64,000 bases of DNA from Rhodococcus sp. ABRD24 (GCF_004328705.1 NZ_CP035319.1:3844001-3908000), one strand, 5' to 3'; numbered from the stretch's first letter, positions 1 to 8,253 are shown. The notes: generated from the sequence alone by a model not told the origin. Made by a program: numbers and translations.

Positions 1-488
1 GTAGCGAATTCCCCTCTCTCGAGGACGGATTCCGCATCGCGGACCAGGCAGCGTTGTACGACGCACCGCTGTGGACGGGCGAGTGGGGCTGGTTCGGCGA
101 GCCCGATGAGCAGGCCGACGACGTCGACCGGTTCGTCGACGCGATGAACGCGCATCGCATGGGTGGCGCGTGGTGGTCGTGGACGCAGGCGTGTGGAGAT
201 CCGCACGCCGTGCGGGACGGGAACACCTACTGGCCGCAGGGCAATCTCAACCGCATCGACTGCCCGTCCGGTGAGTCTCTGGGGCAGGTGGAGGGCTTCG
301 CGACCCCACTGTCCGGGCCTATCCGCGGGCGATCCCCGGGCACCCAGGGCGAGGTCAGGGCGCGAGGATTCACCGGCGCCGGGACGGGACGCGTCGAGGC
401 GTGGTACCCGGGAGCGGAACGGCCGCAGTTGGACACCGTGAACCTGTCGGCGGTCGAACTCACCCGGGTCGACGGGGCTGGCGCCTGA
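1..488 (+). CDS. C-terminal part of a GH5-type endoglycoceramidase-like glycoside hydrolase (5' end outside window)
   Basis: The frame is open from base 3 to the TGA at 486-488, so the gene enters from the left edge. The visible 161 residues start with SEFPSLEDGF and contain LWTGEWGWFG, which looks like the strand carrying the nucleophile glutamate of GH5 enzymes, followed by the aromatic-rich GGAWWSWTQACGDPH typical of the last barrel strand, and then a short beta-rich C-terminal domain. This combination resembles the secreted endoglycoceramidases known from Rhodococcus, which cut the glycan from glycosphingolipids. The signal peptide and the acid/base residue would lie upstream and cannot be checked. 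It could be another GH5 lipid-glycan hydrolase. Confidence 0.6.
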   Translation, partial: SEFPSLEDGFRIADQAALYDAPLWTGEWGWFGEPDEQADDVDRFVDAMNAHRMGGAWWSWTQACGDPHAVRDGNTYWPQGNLNRIDCPSGESLGQVEGFATPLSGPIRGRSPGTQGEVRARGFTGAGTGRVEAWYPGAERPQLDTVNLSAVELTRVDGAGA

Positions 489-538
489 CGGCGCGTGCCG
501 ACGGCGCGTGCCGACGGCGCGTACGCCGCGAACCTGGA

Positions 539-554
539 CTGAGCGATCGCTTAG
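539..554. promoter_or_regulatory. Second copy of the TetR operator-like palindrome, over the regulator's stop codon
   Basis: CTGAGCGATCGCTTAG differs at two positions from the 16-bp site at 1260-1275 in the divergent promoter. It overlaps the TAA stop (551-553) of the TetR gene. Its position makes a role in repression or looping possible, but it may be fortuitous; see findings. Confidence 0.4.
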
Positions 555-1183
555 AAGCGGGGTGCGGGAGTAGGCTCGATTGCCCCGACCATTCGTTGCG
601 CGAGCGCCGCGAGGGCCGCGCCGACGGCGTCCGGGCTGTGCAGTTCGCGCGACGGGTACCAGCGCGCAGTGTCGATGCACAGCGACAGGACCGCCAGGGT
701 CGTGGTGTCGATGTTGTCGACCGCGAACTCGCCGTCGCGGGTGCCGTCCTCGATGATCGAGCGGACCGTGGTGACGATGTCATGACGCAACTGCACCACC
801 TGGGCGTGACTGTCGGGGTCCAGATGGGACAGCTCGTACTGCACCACCCGGGCCGTCGTGGTGTTCTCGGCATGCCAATGCGCGAAGGCGTACACCGCTG
901 CACGCAGGCGCTTCGTCGGTGAGCTGGGCGTCTGAACGCTGTCGGTCAGCGCCGCCAGTGCGGTGACGTGGCCTTCGAGGCTCAACCGGGCGAGGATGTC
1001 CTGCTTGGATCGGAAGTGGATGTACATCGCCGCGGGGCTCATGCCGGCGCCGGCGGCGATCTCCCGGGTACTGGTTCCGTGGTAGCCCTTGTCCGCGAAG
1101 GCGTCGCGGGCGGCGTCGAGCAATCGCTGCTCCGCATCCCCGATGGGACGACTGCTCTTAGGGGACCGTGTTCGTGATGACAT
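551..1183 (-). CDS. TetR/AcrR family transcriptional regulator
   Basis: A 210-residue one-component repressor. The N-terminal HTH is clear (about residues 17-62): AEQRLLDAARDAFADKGY, then TSTREIAAGAGMSPAAMYIHF and SKQDILARL. The C-terminal domain is an all-helical ligand pocket with no family I can name. The ATG at 1181-1183 is preceded by GGAAG. It is divergent from an acyl-CoA dehydrogenase gene 120 bp away, and a near-perfect palindrome lies between them, so it probably represses that gene and itself in response to an acyl-CoA or fatty acid. The ligand is inference; the fold is certain. Confidence 0.85.
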   Translation of the reverse strand: MSSRTRSPKSSRPIGDAEQRLLDAARDAFADKGYHGTSTREIAAGAGMSPAAMYIHFRSKQDILARLSLEGHVTALAALTDSVQTPSSPTKRLRAAVYAFAHWHAENTTTARVVQYELSHLDPDSHAQVVQLRHDIVTTVRSIIEDGTRDGEFAVDNIDTTTLAVLSLCIDTARWYPSRELHSPDAVGAALAALAQRMVGAIEPTPAPRF

Positions 1184-1259
1184 TTCTTCCGGCCTCCGCT
1201 GCCTCAGCCGACCCGGTGTCGGCGCTCTCGCATTGACTTTCGCACACTCTCATCACAAA

Positions 1260-1275
1260 CTAAGCGAGCGCTTAG
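1260..1275. promoter_or_regulatory. Operator palindrome in the TetR / acyl-CoA dehydrogenase divergent promoter
   Basis: CTAAGCG-AG-CGCTTAG is a perfect 7-bp inverted repeat with a 2-bp centre. It lies 77 bp upstream of the TetR start and 29 bp upstream of the GTG of the dehydrogenase, a place where TetR binding would block both promoters. Confidence 0.65.
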
Positions 1276-1303
1276 AATTTTGGTCGATCTGGAAGGGTGC
1301 GAA

Positions 1304-2449
1304 GTGAAGAGGTCCGTTTTCACTGCCGATCATGAGCAGTTCCGTTCGTCTGTTCACGATTTCCTGTCGCGGGATGTGGTGCCGAACGTCGAGTCCTACA
1401 TCGAGGACAAGCTGATCGCGCGTGAGGTGTGGCGCGAGGCAGGTAAGCAGGGCATTCTCGGCCTGGAGATTCCGGAGTCGTACGGCGGCGGCGAGGCCGG
1501 CGACTACCGCTTCAACGCGGTCGCCACCGAGGAGCTCGCGGCCGTCAACATGGCGCTGGCGTCGAGTTTCGGTATCCACTTCGACATCGTCACGCCGTAC
1601 GTCGTCGACCTCGCGTCCGAGGAGCAGAAGCAGCAGTGGCTGCCGCGGATGGCAACTGGTGAGGTGGTGGCGGCGATCGGGATGACCGAGCCGTCCGCGG
1701 GATCGGATCTCGCCAATCTGAAGACGTCGGCCGTCCGGGATGGCTCGGACTGGATCCTCAACGGTTCCAAGACCTTCATTACCAACGGCTACACCGCGGA
1801 CGTCGTGGTCGTGGCGGCGCGCACTGATCCGACCCAGCGCTCCAAGGGCATCAGCCTGTTCCTGGTCGACGCCTCGTTGCCGGGCTTCGAGCGGGGGCGC
1901 AAGCTGGACAAGGTGGGCCAGCCCGAGGCCGACACCGCGGAGTTGTTCTTCGACAGTGTCCGGCTTCCCGCGGACGCCCTGCTCGGCGAGGCGGGCGGCG
2001 GCTTCGTGGCGATGATGGAACGGCTGCCTCAGGAACGCATCGGCGCCGCGGTGACCAACGTCGCGCACGCCAAGCAGATTCTCTTCGAGACGATCGAATA
2101 TGCGAAGGAGCGCAAGGCCTTCGGCAACTCGATCGGGTCGTTCCAGCACAACAAGTTCCTGTTGGCCGAACTGGTCACGAAGATCGAGGTTGCGCAGGCG
2201 TACATCGATGCCGCGGTCGCCGAACACGCTGCAGACGGGCTGAGTGCGGTCGATGCGGCCAAGGCCAAGTGGTGGTCTGCGCAGGTCCAGAACGACGTCC
2301 TCGACCACTGTGTCCAATTGCACGGTGGTTACGGTTACATGCGCGAGTACCGCGTCGCGCGGGCGTGGATGGATGCCCGCGTCACCAAGATCTGGGCGGG
2401 AACCAATGAAATCATGAAGGAGATCATCGGGCGCGATCTCGCGCTGTGA
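1304..2449 (+). CDS. Acyl-CoA dehydrogenase, long-chain/isovaleryl type
   Basis: A FAD enzyme of 381 residues introducing the alpha-beta double bond in acyl-CoA. Both family signatures are present: GMTEPSAGSDLA near residue 126 and QLHGGYGYMREYRVARAWMD near the C-terminus. The usual medium/short-chain catalytic glutamate is replaced (WAGTNEI, Ala365), while LPQERIGA places a glutamate at 244, the position used as base in long-chain and isovaleryl-CoA dehydrogenases. The GTG at 1304 is chosen because GGAAGGG sits 6-7 bases upstream; a TTG at 1280 would add eight residues without a binding site. Control by the divergent TetR gene is likely. The substrate cannot be read from the sequence. Confidence 0.9.
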   Translation: MKRSVFTADHEQFRSSVHDFLSRDVVPNVESYIEDKLIAREVWREAGKQGILGLEIPESYGGGEAGDYRFNAVATEELAAVNMALASSFGIHFDIVTPYVVDLASEEQKQQWLPRMATGEVVAAIGMTEPSAGSDLANLKTSAVRDGSDWILNGSKTFITNGYTADVVVVAARTDPTQRSKGISLFLVDASLPGFERGRKLDKVGQPEADTAELFFDSVRLPADALLGEAGGGFVAMMERLPQERIGAAVTNVAHAKQILFETIEYAKERKAFGNSIGSFQHNKFLLAELVTKIEVAQAYIDAAVAEHAADGLSAVDAAKAKWWSAQVQNDVLDHCVQLHGGYGYMREYRVARAWMDARVTKIWAGTNEIMKEIIGRDLAL

Positions 2450-2544
2450 TTTCCCGGATTCCCAGGACTTCTCGGATCTCCAGAATCTGACACGGGGCAC
2501 CTCTCGCGGAGCACAATGTTCGTACACCGACGGGAGGTGCCCGG

Positions 2545-4782
2545 ATGTCCACGCGCACGATCGACGGACGCCGGGTGTCCGTGAGCCGTCTCGACAAGGT
2601 GCTGTATCCGGCCACGGGCACTACCAAGGGTGACGTGATCGACTACTACACCCAGATCGCGCCCGCGATGCTGCCGCATGTCATCGACCGGCCGGCGACT
2701 CGCAAGCGCTGGCCCAACGGGGTGGACGAGCCGTCGTTCTTCGAGAAGAACCTGGCGGCGTCGGCGCCGAACTGGCTCACCTGGCAGGCCGTCCATCACA
2801 AGGATCGGACGGTGCGGTATCCGATCTTCGACTCGGCGGCGGCGCTGGCCTGGGTCGGGCAGCAGGCTGCGCTGGAATTGCATGTCCCGCAATGGCGATT
2901 CGTCGATGGTGAACCAGGGCCGGCGACCCGGCTGGTTTTCGACCTCGATCCGGGGGACGGGGTAGGCCTGCCGGAATGCGCACAGGTGGCCTTCGCGGTC
3001 CGGGATCTGGTCGCGAGTCTCGGATGGTCGGCATTTCCAGTCACAAGCGGTAGCAAGGGGATTCACGTCTACATACCGTTGGATCGGGCCCTCGCACCAG
3101 GTGGGACATCGACGGTGGCGAAGAAGGTCGCGACTAGTTTGGAACAGCTGAACCCGGATCTCGTCACTGCCACCATGGCGAAGTCGGTACGCGGCAGCAG
3201 GGTCTTCGTGGACTGGAGCCAGAACAACGCAGCCAAGACCACCATCGCCCCCTACTCGATGCGCGGGCGCCGCGAACCCACGGTGGCGGCGCCGCGTCGC
3301 TGGGCGGAGCTCGAGGATTCGCAGCTGCGGCAGCTGCACTTCGACGAAGTGCTCGCGCGATTCCGGCATGACGGCGATCTGCTGGCCGAGTTGGACCCGC
3401 CGCTCGACACCCTCACCGAGTACCGTCGCAAACGCGATCCCGCGCGGACTCCCGAACCGATGCCGCAGACGAAAGAAGAAGGTGGCGCGGGAAACTCCTT
3501 CGTCATTCAGGAACACCACGCACGCCGGCTGCACTACGACTTTCGACTCGAGCACGATGGTGTGATGGTGTCGTGGGCGGTGCCGCGGGGCGTTCCGACA
3601 TCGACGAGCGAGAACCGGCTCGCGGTGCACACTGAGGATCATCCGCTCGAGTATGCGAGCTTTTCCGGATCGATTCCCAAGGGCGAGTACGGCGGCGGCA
3701 CCGTGAGTATCTGGGACGCTGGGACCTACGAGCCGGTCAAATGGCGCGACGACGAGGTGGTCGTCCGGTTGTTCGGCAGTCGCGTGCAGGGGCAGTACGC
3801 GCTGATTCGCACGGACGGCGACCAATGGCTGATGCACTTGATGAAGGAAGGTACACACGGCGCGGAGCTGCCGCGCGGGCTCTCGCCCATGCTCGCGACC
3901 ACCGGCACTCTGGATGGGCTGGACCCGGATGAATGGGCATTCGAAGGTAAGTGGGACGGCATCCGGCTGATCGTCGAGTTCGATGGTGACGCGGTACTAC
4001 TGCGCGGACGGGCCGGAAACGATGTCACCGACCGCTATCCGGCCCTGGGGTCACTGAAGTCGTCACTGAATGGGCACCGGGTGGTCCTCGACGGTGAGGT
4101 GGTGAGCCTGGACCGGCAGGGCCGGACGAGCTTTCCGGCGCTGCAGGCCGGCGGTGTCCCGCAGTTCTGGGCGTTCGACGTGCTCTATCTGGATGGGGTG
4201 TCGTTGCTGCGTAAGCGGTACGACGATCGGCGCCGGATACTCGAGGCGCTCGCAGCGGCGGTCGACGGGCTGGTGGTGCCGCCGCGACTGCCGGACTCCC
4301 CGGACGAGGCGCGTGATCGCAGCCGGGAGCGCGGACTGGAGGGCGTGGTGGCCAAGCGCCGAGACTCCGTCTACCTGCCTGGTAAACGGGGCTCGTCCTG
4401 GATCAAGACCAAGAACTGGCTTTCGCAGGAAGTGGTGGTCGGCGGCTGGCGGCGCGGCAGGGGCGGGCGCGGCGGGGCGATAGGCGCGCTGCTGCTGGGG
4501 ATTCCGGAGCACGGCCGTCTGCAGTACATCGGGAAGGTGGGCACCGGGTTCAGTGAGCGTGAACTCGAGCGGCTCGGGTCGATGCTCGCCCCGCTCGAGG
4601 CCACTGGCAGCCCGTTCTCCGGTGACGTGCCCGGCGCCGACGTCCGCGACACCGTGTGGGTGACCCCGACGATCGTCGGGGAGGTGCGGTTCCGGGAATG
4701 GACCGGCGCCGGCCGGCTGCGGCACCCGAGCTGGCGGGGTGTTCGGGAGGACAAGACGCCGGGGGAGGTGCGGCGGGAGTAG
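2545..4782 (+). CDS. ligD: Multifunctional ATP-dependent DNA ligase LigD (polymerase, phosphoesterase, ligase)
   Basis: A non-homologous end-joining enzyme of 745 residues, close to the 759 of M. tuberculosis LigD. The domain order is polymerase/primase (about 1-290, metal motif DLDPGDG with Asp133 and Asp135), 3'-phosphoesterase (about 315-440, HHARRLHYDFRLEHDG), then ligase (about 450-745). The adenylated lysine is Lys469 in EGKWDGIR, and an OB-fold follows. This order matches the mycobacterial enzyme. The ATG follows GGGAGGT by about 8 bases. Its usual partner Ku is not in this window, so it is either elsewhere or unlinked. It acts in the cytoplasm on double-strand breaks and can add ribonucleotides at ends. 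Confidence 0.95.
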   Translation: MSTRTIDGRRVSVSRLDKVLYPATGTTKGDVIDYYTQIAPAMLPHVIDRPATRKRWPNGVDEPSFFEKNLAASAPNWLTWQAVHHKDRTVRYPIFDSAAALAWVGQQAALELHVPQWRFVDGEPGPATRLVFDLDPGDGVGLPECAQVAFAVRDLVASLGWSAFPVTSGSKGIHVYIPLDRALAPGGTSTVAKKVATSLEQLNPDLVTATMAKSVRGSRVFVDWSQNNAAKTTIAPYSMRGRREPTVAAPRRWAELEDSQLRQLHFDEVLARFRHDGDLLAELDPPLDTLTEYRRKRDPARTPEPMPQTKEEGGAGNSFVIQEHHARRLHYDFRLEHDGVMVSWAVPRGVPTSTSENRLAVHTEDHPLEYASFSGSIPKGEYGGGTVSIWDAGTYEPVKWRDDEVVVRLFGSRVQGQYALIRTDGDQWLMHLMKEGTHGAELPRGLSPMLATTGTLDGLDPDEWAFEGKWDGIRLIVEFDGDAVLLRGRAGNDVTDRYPALGSLKSSLNGHRVVLDGEVVSLDRQGRTSFPALQAGGVPQFWAFDVLYLDGVSLLRKRYDDRRRILEALAAAVDGLVVPPRLPDSPDEARDRSRERGLEGVVAKRRDSVYLPGKRGSSWIKTKNWLSQEVVVGGWRRGRGGRGGAIGALLLGIPEHGRLQYIGKVGTGFSERELERLGSMLAPLEATGSPFSGDVPGADVRDTVWVTPTIVGEVRFREWTGAGRLRHPSWRGVREDKTPGEVRRE

Positions 4783-4916
4783 CCCGCCGTCCGCGTGCTC
4801 ATAGCCGCCGCTCCGGTTCTGGCGGTGCCGCTGTGCCGATTGGGGGCGCGGCGCGACGAAAAGCGGAGCGGCAGGGGTGAGGGGGCGCCCCGCCCGGAAC
4901 GGGGAGGGGGTGTGAG

Positions 4917-4989
4917 TGCCCTCGGCAGGATTCGAACCTGCGACCTACCCTTTAGGAGAGGGTTGCTCTATCCCCTGAGCTACGAAGGC
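4917..4989 (-). tRNA. tRNA-Arg (anticodon CCT)
   Basis: Read on the minus strand, the 7-bp acceptor stem GCCTTCG/CGAGGGC pairs with one G-T wobble. There is a D-arm with AGCTCAGGGGATAGAGC, an anticodon stem ACCCT/AGGGT enclosing CTCCTAA, and a T-arm with GGTTCGAATCC. The anticodon CCT reads AGG codons. CCA is not encoded. Confidence 0.95.
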
Positions 4990-5324
4990 GGGGGCGGGCC
5001 CGAGCAGGTGATCCAACCCTGTTCGCGCTGTTCCGCACTAGGGAGTGTAGCGGGCTTCGACCTCCTCCGATCACTCGGTCGCCTCGTCGCGCGACGGGCG
5101 CCCGCGAACATGCAAGGGGCTGTCCGGGCGGCCGAGGCGACCGGGATTCGCGGTCCTGTCCGGCCCGGCGAAGGCGGTGTCGACCCAGGCACCCGACGCC
5201 ACGCCAGATAAAGATCAGGTAACGCTGGCGGGGAGCTATATGAATTTGTTACCTTGGCTCGGCAGCAAATTTGAGTGCACTCCGGAAGTGCGCGGCCGCT
5301 AGACGATTGACGAGGTAATTGACT
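4990..5324. other. Non-coding stretch between the tRNA and the M23 peptidase gene
   Basis: No convincing coding frame is visible on either strand. The 3' third turns AT-rich (5205-5275) and should hold the peptidase promoter and leader. A c-di-AMP (ydaO) riboswitch, common before actinobacterial wall-hydrolase genes, was looked for and its conserved core was not found. Confidence 0.4.
5218..5253. promoter_or_regulatory. GGTAAC/GTTACC inverted repeat upstream of the M23 peptidase
   Basis: GGTAAC (5218-5223) and GTTACC (5248-5253) face each other 72-107 bp before the start codon. Read on the minus strand the right half is GGTAACAAATTC, reminiscent of the GTAAC-type half-sites of MtrA, the actinobacterial regulator of wall hydrolases. 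Only one of the two repeats expected for MtrA is evident, so the assignment is weak. Confidence 0.3.
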
Positions 5325-6170
5325 GTGGGACGTCACCGCCGGAGCGAATCCGACGCTGTTCTCGAGTTCGATCCGACTGTCCCGCGAGGTCGCCACCGCT
5401 GCGAGAGCGCAGGTCCGGGTGTCGGACTCAAGGCCGCGACCGTGGCCGCCGCGACCGGTGCGATCCTCACCGCTGGCGCGCAGCTCGGTGCTGGGAGTGC
5501 TGCGGCCGACACCGTCGATGTGCCGGCCCAGTTCCAGGTTCCCGAGGGTCTGCTGCCCGCGGGCCTCGCGCTGCCCGCCCTTCCCGAGATCCAGCTTCCC
5601 GCTCTGCCCCCGTTGCCGGTCGCGCCGACCGCCCAGCAGGTCATCGACTCGGTCAGGGCTTTCGACATCCCGGCCGGTATGCCGCAGGCCGAGGCCGTGG
5701 TGCGCGACCTCACCGCCGCAGCGGAGGCCAACTTCGGGTCGTTGAACCAGGTCAAGCCGCGTGCGGTGAAGCCGGTTTCCGGTCAGCTCACCTCCGACTT
5801 CGGCCCTCGTTGGGGAAGTCATCATGGCGGCCTCGACATCGCAGCCCCGATCGGCACTCCGGTGTACGCCGCGGCCGACGGCGTCGTTGTCGATGCCGGT
5901 CCGGCGTCCGGGTTCGGCCTGTGGGTGCGGGTCAAGCACGACGACGGCACCACCACCGTCTACGGCCACATCAACGACTATCGGGTGTCGACCGGTCAGC
6001 GGGTGTCCGCCGGCCAGCAGATCGCGACCGTTGGGAACCGCGGCCAGTCCACCGGCCCGCACCTGCACTTCGAGGTGTGGAACGCGGGCGGAGCCAAGGT
6101 CGACCCCTCGGCGTGGCTCGAGGAGCGCGGCGTGTCGGTGACGTGGCGCGGCGCCTCGGCCACCATGTGA
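5325..6170 (+). CDS. Secreted M23-family peptidoglycan endopeptidase
   Basis: A zinc endopeptidase (LytM/lysostaphin family) that would cut peptide cross-links of peptidoglycan outside the membrane. An N-terminal hydrophobic segment (KAATVAAATGAILTAGA, about residues 37-53) ending in SAAAD looks like a signal peptide with a long charged n-region. A Leu/Pro-rich linker leads to the M23 domain (about 150-270), with zinc ligands His167 and Asp171 (HHGGLDIAAP) and His246/His248 (HLHFEVW). GTG 5325 is preferred over TTG 5319 because GAGG lies 9 bases upstream of it. The gene is monocistronic and closed by a strong hairpin. Confidence 0.9.
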   Translation: MGRHRRSESDAVLEFDPTVPRGRHRCESAGPGVGLKAATVAAATGAILTAGAQLGAGSAAADTVDVPAQFQVPEGLLPAGLALPALPEIQLPALPPLPVAPTAQQVIDSVRAFDIPAGMPQAEAVVRDLTAAAEANFGSLNQVKPRAVKPVSGQLTSDFGPRWGSHHGGLDIAAPIGTPVYAAADGVVVDAGPASGFGLWVRVKHDDGTTTVYGHINDYRVSTGQRVSAGQQIATVGNRGQSTGPHLHFEVWNAGGAKVDPSAWLEERGVSVTWRGASATM

Positions 6171-6189
6171 ACCCAGCCCGAGCATGAGG

Positions 6190-6232
6190 AAAGTCCCTGT
6201 CCAGCGCCAGCGCCCGGACAGGGACTTTCTTC
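6190..6232 (+). terminator. Intrinsic terminator after the M23 peptidase gene
   Basis: AAAGTCCCTGTCC and GGACAGGGACTTT form a perfect 13-bp stem with a 13-base loop, followed by CTTCG. The A-tract on the left and T-tract on the right allow it to act in both directions, serving the convergent encapsulin operon too. Confidence 0.85.
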
Positions 6233-6290
6233 GTAGATATAGCCAGGTGGCTCGGATCGGGGGGCGGATGGCCGAGCCGCAGCGCTCAGA

Positions 6291-6309
6291 TTTGGTTAAG
6301 CTAGCCTTC
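6291..6309. promoter_or_regulatory. IdeR/DtxR iron-box-like site between convergent genes
   Basis: TTTGGTTAAGCTAGCCTTC matches the iron-box consensus TTAGGTTAGGCTAACCTAA at 14 of 19 positions. It lies past the 3' ends of both flanking genes rather than in an obvious promoter. Confidence 0.35.
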
Positions 6310-6346
6310 GCTATCTTGAGTCGTCGAGCAACGGCTCCGCGCCGGT

Positions 6347-7147
6347 TCAGTGTGCCGACAGTGCGACCGACGCCTCTCCGGTGTAGTTGAGGAAGGTCAG
6401 CGACTCCTGGAAGTAGAGCTCGACGGTATTCGCGTCGTGCGACAGATAGCCGATCGACAGGTCCTGGCCGATCTGGAGGTCGAAATCGCCGCCCCGGGTG
6501 GTCAGGACGATTGCTCCGTCGATCGCCGGTGCCCAGATGATGTCGCCGTCGATGAGCCGCCTGATGTGCTCCCGGATCGGGTAGCCGTGATCGGACGTCT
6601 CGCTGACCTGCGTGTAAGCCTCGGCACTCAGTAGCACCGAGTACGGGCCGTCGACGCCGGCCAGGCGCAGCTCGGACAGGGCCTGGCTGATGGCCTCCGG
6701 CACGTCACGAACATCCTCGGGCAGATGCAGCGGTGGGTTCGACGAACTCGCGCGGATCCCCTCGATGCCGGCAGCGGCGTACCCCTCGAAGATCGCCCGG
6801 TCCTCGGCGAACGCGATCTTCTTCGCGGCGTCCTTCACGGCGTCCCAGTCGGAGTCCTGGGCGCCGCGCTCGACGTTGTCGATCTCCTCACGCGACAGCG
6901 TGAACGGCACGCGTAGCTCCACCAGCGGCGCGACGCGACGCTGACGGGCCTGCACTCCGGAGCCCGGCGCTTCGATGGGCGTGGTGCGACCGAGCCCGAC
7001 GGCGGAGAAGTTGGTGCCGTGCGGCCCGGAGACGTCGACGACGGTGCGCCCCGCGATGTGTCGCTTGAAGGTTCGGGTCGCCTCCTCCTCGATCGACGCC
7101 CAAGCAGCGTCGGTGATCGGGGCTAGACCGCGATAGAGATTGTTCAT
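6347..7147 (-). CDS. Encapsulin nanocompartment shell protein
   Basis: 266 residues of the linocin-M18/CFP29 family, the HK97-fold protomer that self-assembles into hollow cytoplasmic shells. Family hallmarks are the start MNNLYRGLAPITDAAW, the segment TNFSAVGLGRTTPIE and VELRVPFTLSREEIDNVERG, then HLPEDVRDVPEAISQALSEL and the C-terminal LYFQESLTFLNYTGEASVAL. The length is typical for the 60-subunit type. Its ATG overlaps the TGA of the upstream peroxidase gene (ATGA), so the two are translationally coupled, and the peroxidase carries the docking peptide. This is the classic Family 1 encapsulin operon as known from Rhodococcus. Confidence 0.95.
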   Translation of the reverse strand: MNNLYRGLAPITDAAWASIEEEATRTFKRHIAGRTVVDVSGPHGTNFSAVGLGRTTPIEAPGSGVQARQRRVAPLVELRVPFTLSREEIDNVERGAQDSDWDAVKDAAKKIAFAEDRAIFEGYAAAGIEGIRASSSNPPLHLPEDVRDVPEAISQALSELRLAGVDGPYSVLLSAEAYTQVSETSDHGYPIREHIRRLIDGDIIWAPAIDGAIVLTTRGGDFDLQIGQDLSIGYLSHDANTVELYFQESLTFLNYTGEASVALSAH

Positions 7148-8166
7148 CGTGTGGAACTCCTTCTCAAACTGCCAATTCCGAGTGATCCGTCAGTAGCGGG
7201 CGACAGGCTCAGGCCTTCGTCGTCGGCCGGCCGGAGACCCGGCGCCGGGGGGAGATCGTCGAGAAAATCGACGGTAGGGGAGAAGAACAGGCCGCCGGTG
7301 ACGGCGGTCGAGAAGTCGAGGATGCGGTCGGTGTTGCCCTCGGGTTTGCCGATGAACATGTTCCGGAGCATCTCCTCGGTCACCGAGGGGGTGGCCGAGT
7401 AGCCGATGAAGTAGGTGCCGAACTCGGCATCACCGAGTTTGCCGAAGGGCATGTTCACCCGCAGGATCTGCAGCTCGTCGCCGTTCTCGTCGGTGATCGT
7501 GTTCAGGGCGACATGGGAGTTCGACGGTTTGGTGGCCTCGTCGAGTTCGATGTCGTCGAGCTTGGTGCGGCCGATCACGCGTTCCTGCTCCTCGGTGGAG
7601 ATCGCGTTCCACGAGTCCATGTCGTGCAGATACTTCTGCACGATCACGTAGCTGCCGCCGGTGAAGTCCGGATCCTCGTCGCCGACGAGCGCAGCTTCCG
7701 CTGCCTCGGCGTCCTCGGGATTCTCGGTGCCATCGACGAACCCGAGCAGGTCGCGCTGCTCGAAAAACCGGAACCCGTGCGTCTCGTCGACGACGGTCGC
7801 GGCGCCGCGCAGCCGTCCGACGACCTTCGACGCCAGCTCGAAGCACAGGTCCATCGACACCGCGCGGATGTGCAGGAGCAGGTCGCCCGGCGTCGCGGGC
7901 GCGCGGTGGCGGCCGCCGTCGAGTTCGACGAACTCGTGGAGCTCGGCGGGGCGAGGACCGGAGAACAGACGGTCCCATGCGGACGAGCCGATAGAGGCGA
8001 CACATACGAGACCTGAGTCGGGGACCCGGAATCCGACGGCTTTGCGCAGGCCGTCGAGATCCGAGAGCACGTCACGGGTGATGGACTCACCGCCCTCGTC
8101 GATGGTGAGCACGAGAAAGATCGCCGCGGGTGTCAGCGGAGTCAGGATCAACTGGGGTCGGGCCAC
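7144..8166 (-). CDS. dypB: DyP-type haem peroxidase, encapsulin cargo
   Basis: A B-type dye-decolourising peroxidase of 340 residues. The distal aspartate motif is GFVDGTENP, the proximal histidine lies in KPSNSHVALNT, and the distal Arg/Asn pair in LQILRVNMPFG, all as in R. jostii DypB. After a flexible linker (PADDEGLSLSPAT) the last 15 residues, DGSLGIGSLRRSSTR, are the encapsulin-targeting peptide, so the enzyme is packaged into the shell encoded next. The GTG start at 8166 follows GGTGAG closely. Rhodococcal homologues oxidise dyes, Mn(II) and lignin model compounds with H2O2; the physiological substrate inside the shell is unsettled. Confidence 0.95.
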   Translation of the reverse strand: MARPQLILTPLTPAAIFLVLTIDEGGESITRDVLSDLDGLRKAVGFRVPDSGLVCVASIGSSAWDRLFSGPRPAELHEFVELDGGRHRAPATPGDLLLHIRAVSMDLCFELASKVVGRLRGAATVVDETHGFRFFEQRDLLGFVDGTENPEDAEAAEAALVGDEDPDFTGGSYVIVQKYLHDMDSWNAISTEEQERVIGRTKLDDIELDEATKPSNSHVALNTITDENGDELQILRVNMPFGKLGDAEFGTYFIGYSATPSVTEEMLRNMFIGKPEGNTDRILDFSTAVTGGLFFSPTVDFLDDLPPAPGLRPADDEGLSLSPATDGSLGIGSLRRSSTR

Positions 8167-8215
8167 ACCTCACCGTAGAACACTCCCGTCAGCGTTGCCC
8201 GGGAACGGGCTGGGC

Positions 8216-8241
8216 GCGCAGGCGGACCCGTCCGCCTGCGC
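8216..8241 (-). terminator. Hairpin terminator after hmp
   Basis: GCGCAGGCGGA-CCCG-TCCGCCTGCGC is a perfect 11-bp stem with a 4-base loop, 12 bases past the stop codon of the flavohaemoglobin gene and before the peroxidase start. There is no clear T-run, as is common for actinobacterial terminators. Confidence 0.65.
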
Positions 8242-8253
8242 CCCCGGGGTCCC

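Noticed and set aside
1253..2527. Long open frame on the minus strand opposite the acyl-CoA dehydrogenase gene
   Set aside because: The plus strand encodes a complete, motif-bearing dehydrogenase; the opposite frame is Arg/His-rich, lacks any family pattern and follows from GC-rich third positions.
2335..3858. Long open frame on the minus strand opposite ligD
   Set aside because: LigD is intact with all domains; the antisense translation has no recognisable motif and no ribosome binding site.
4990..5324. ydaO-type c-di-AMP riboswitch before the M23 peptidase
   Set aside because: Context is right for actinobacteria, but the conserved core of the motif could not be found in the leader.
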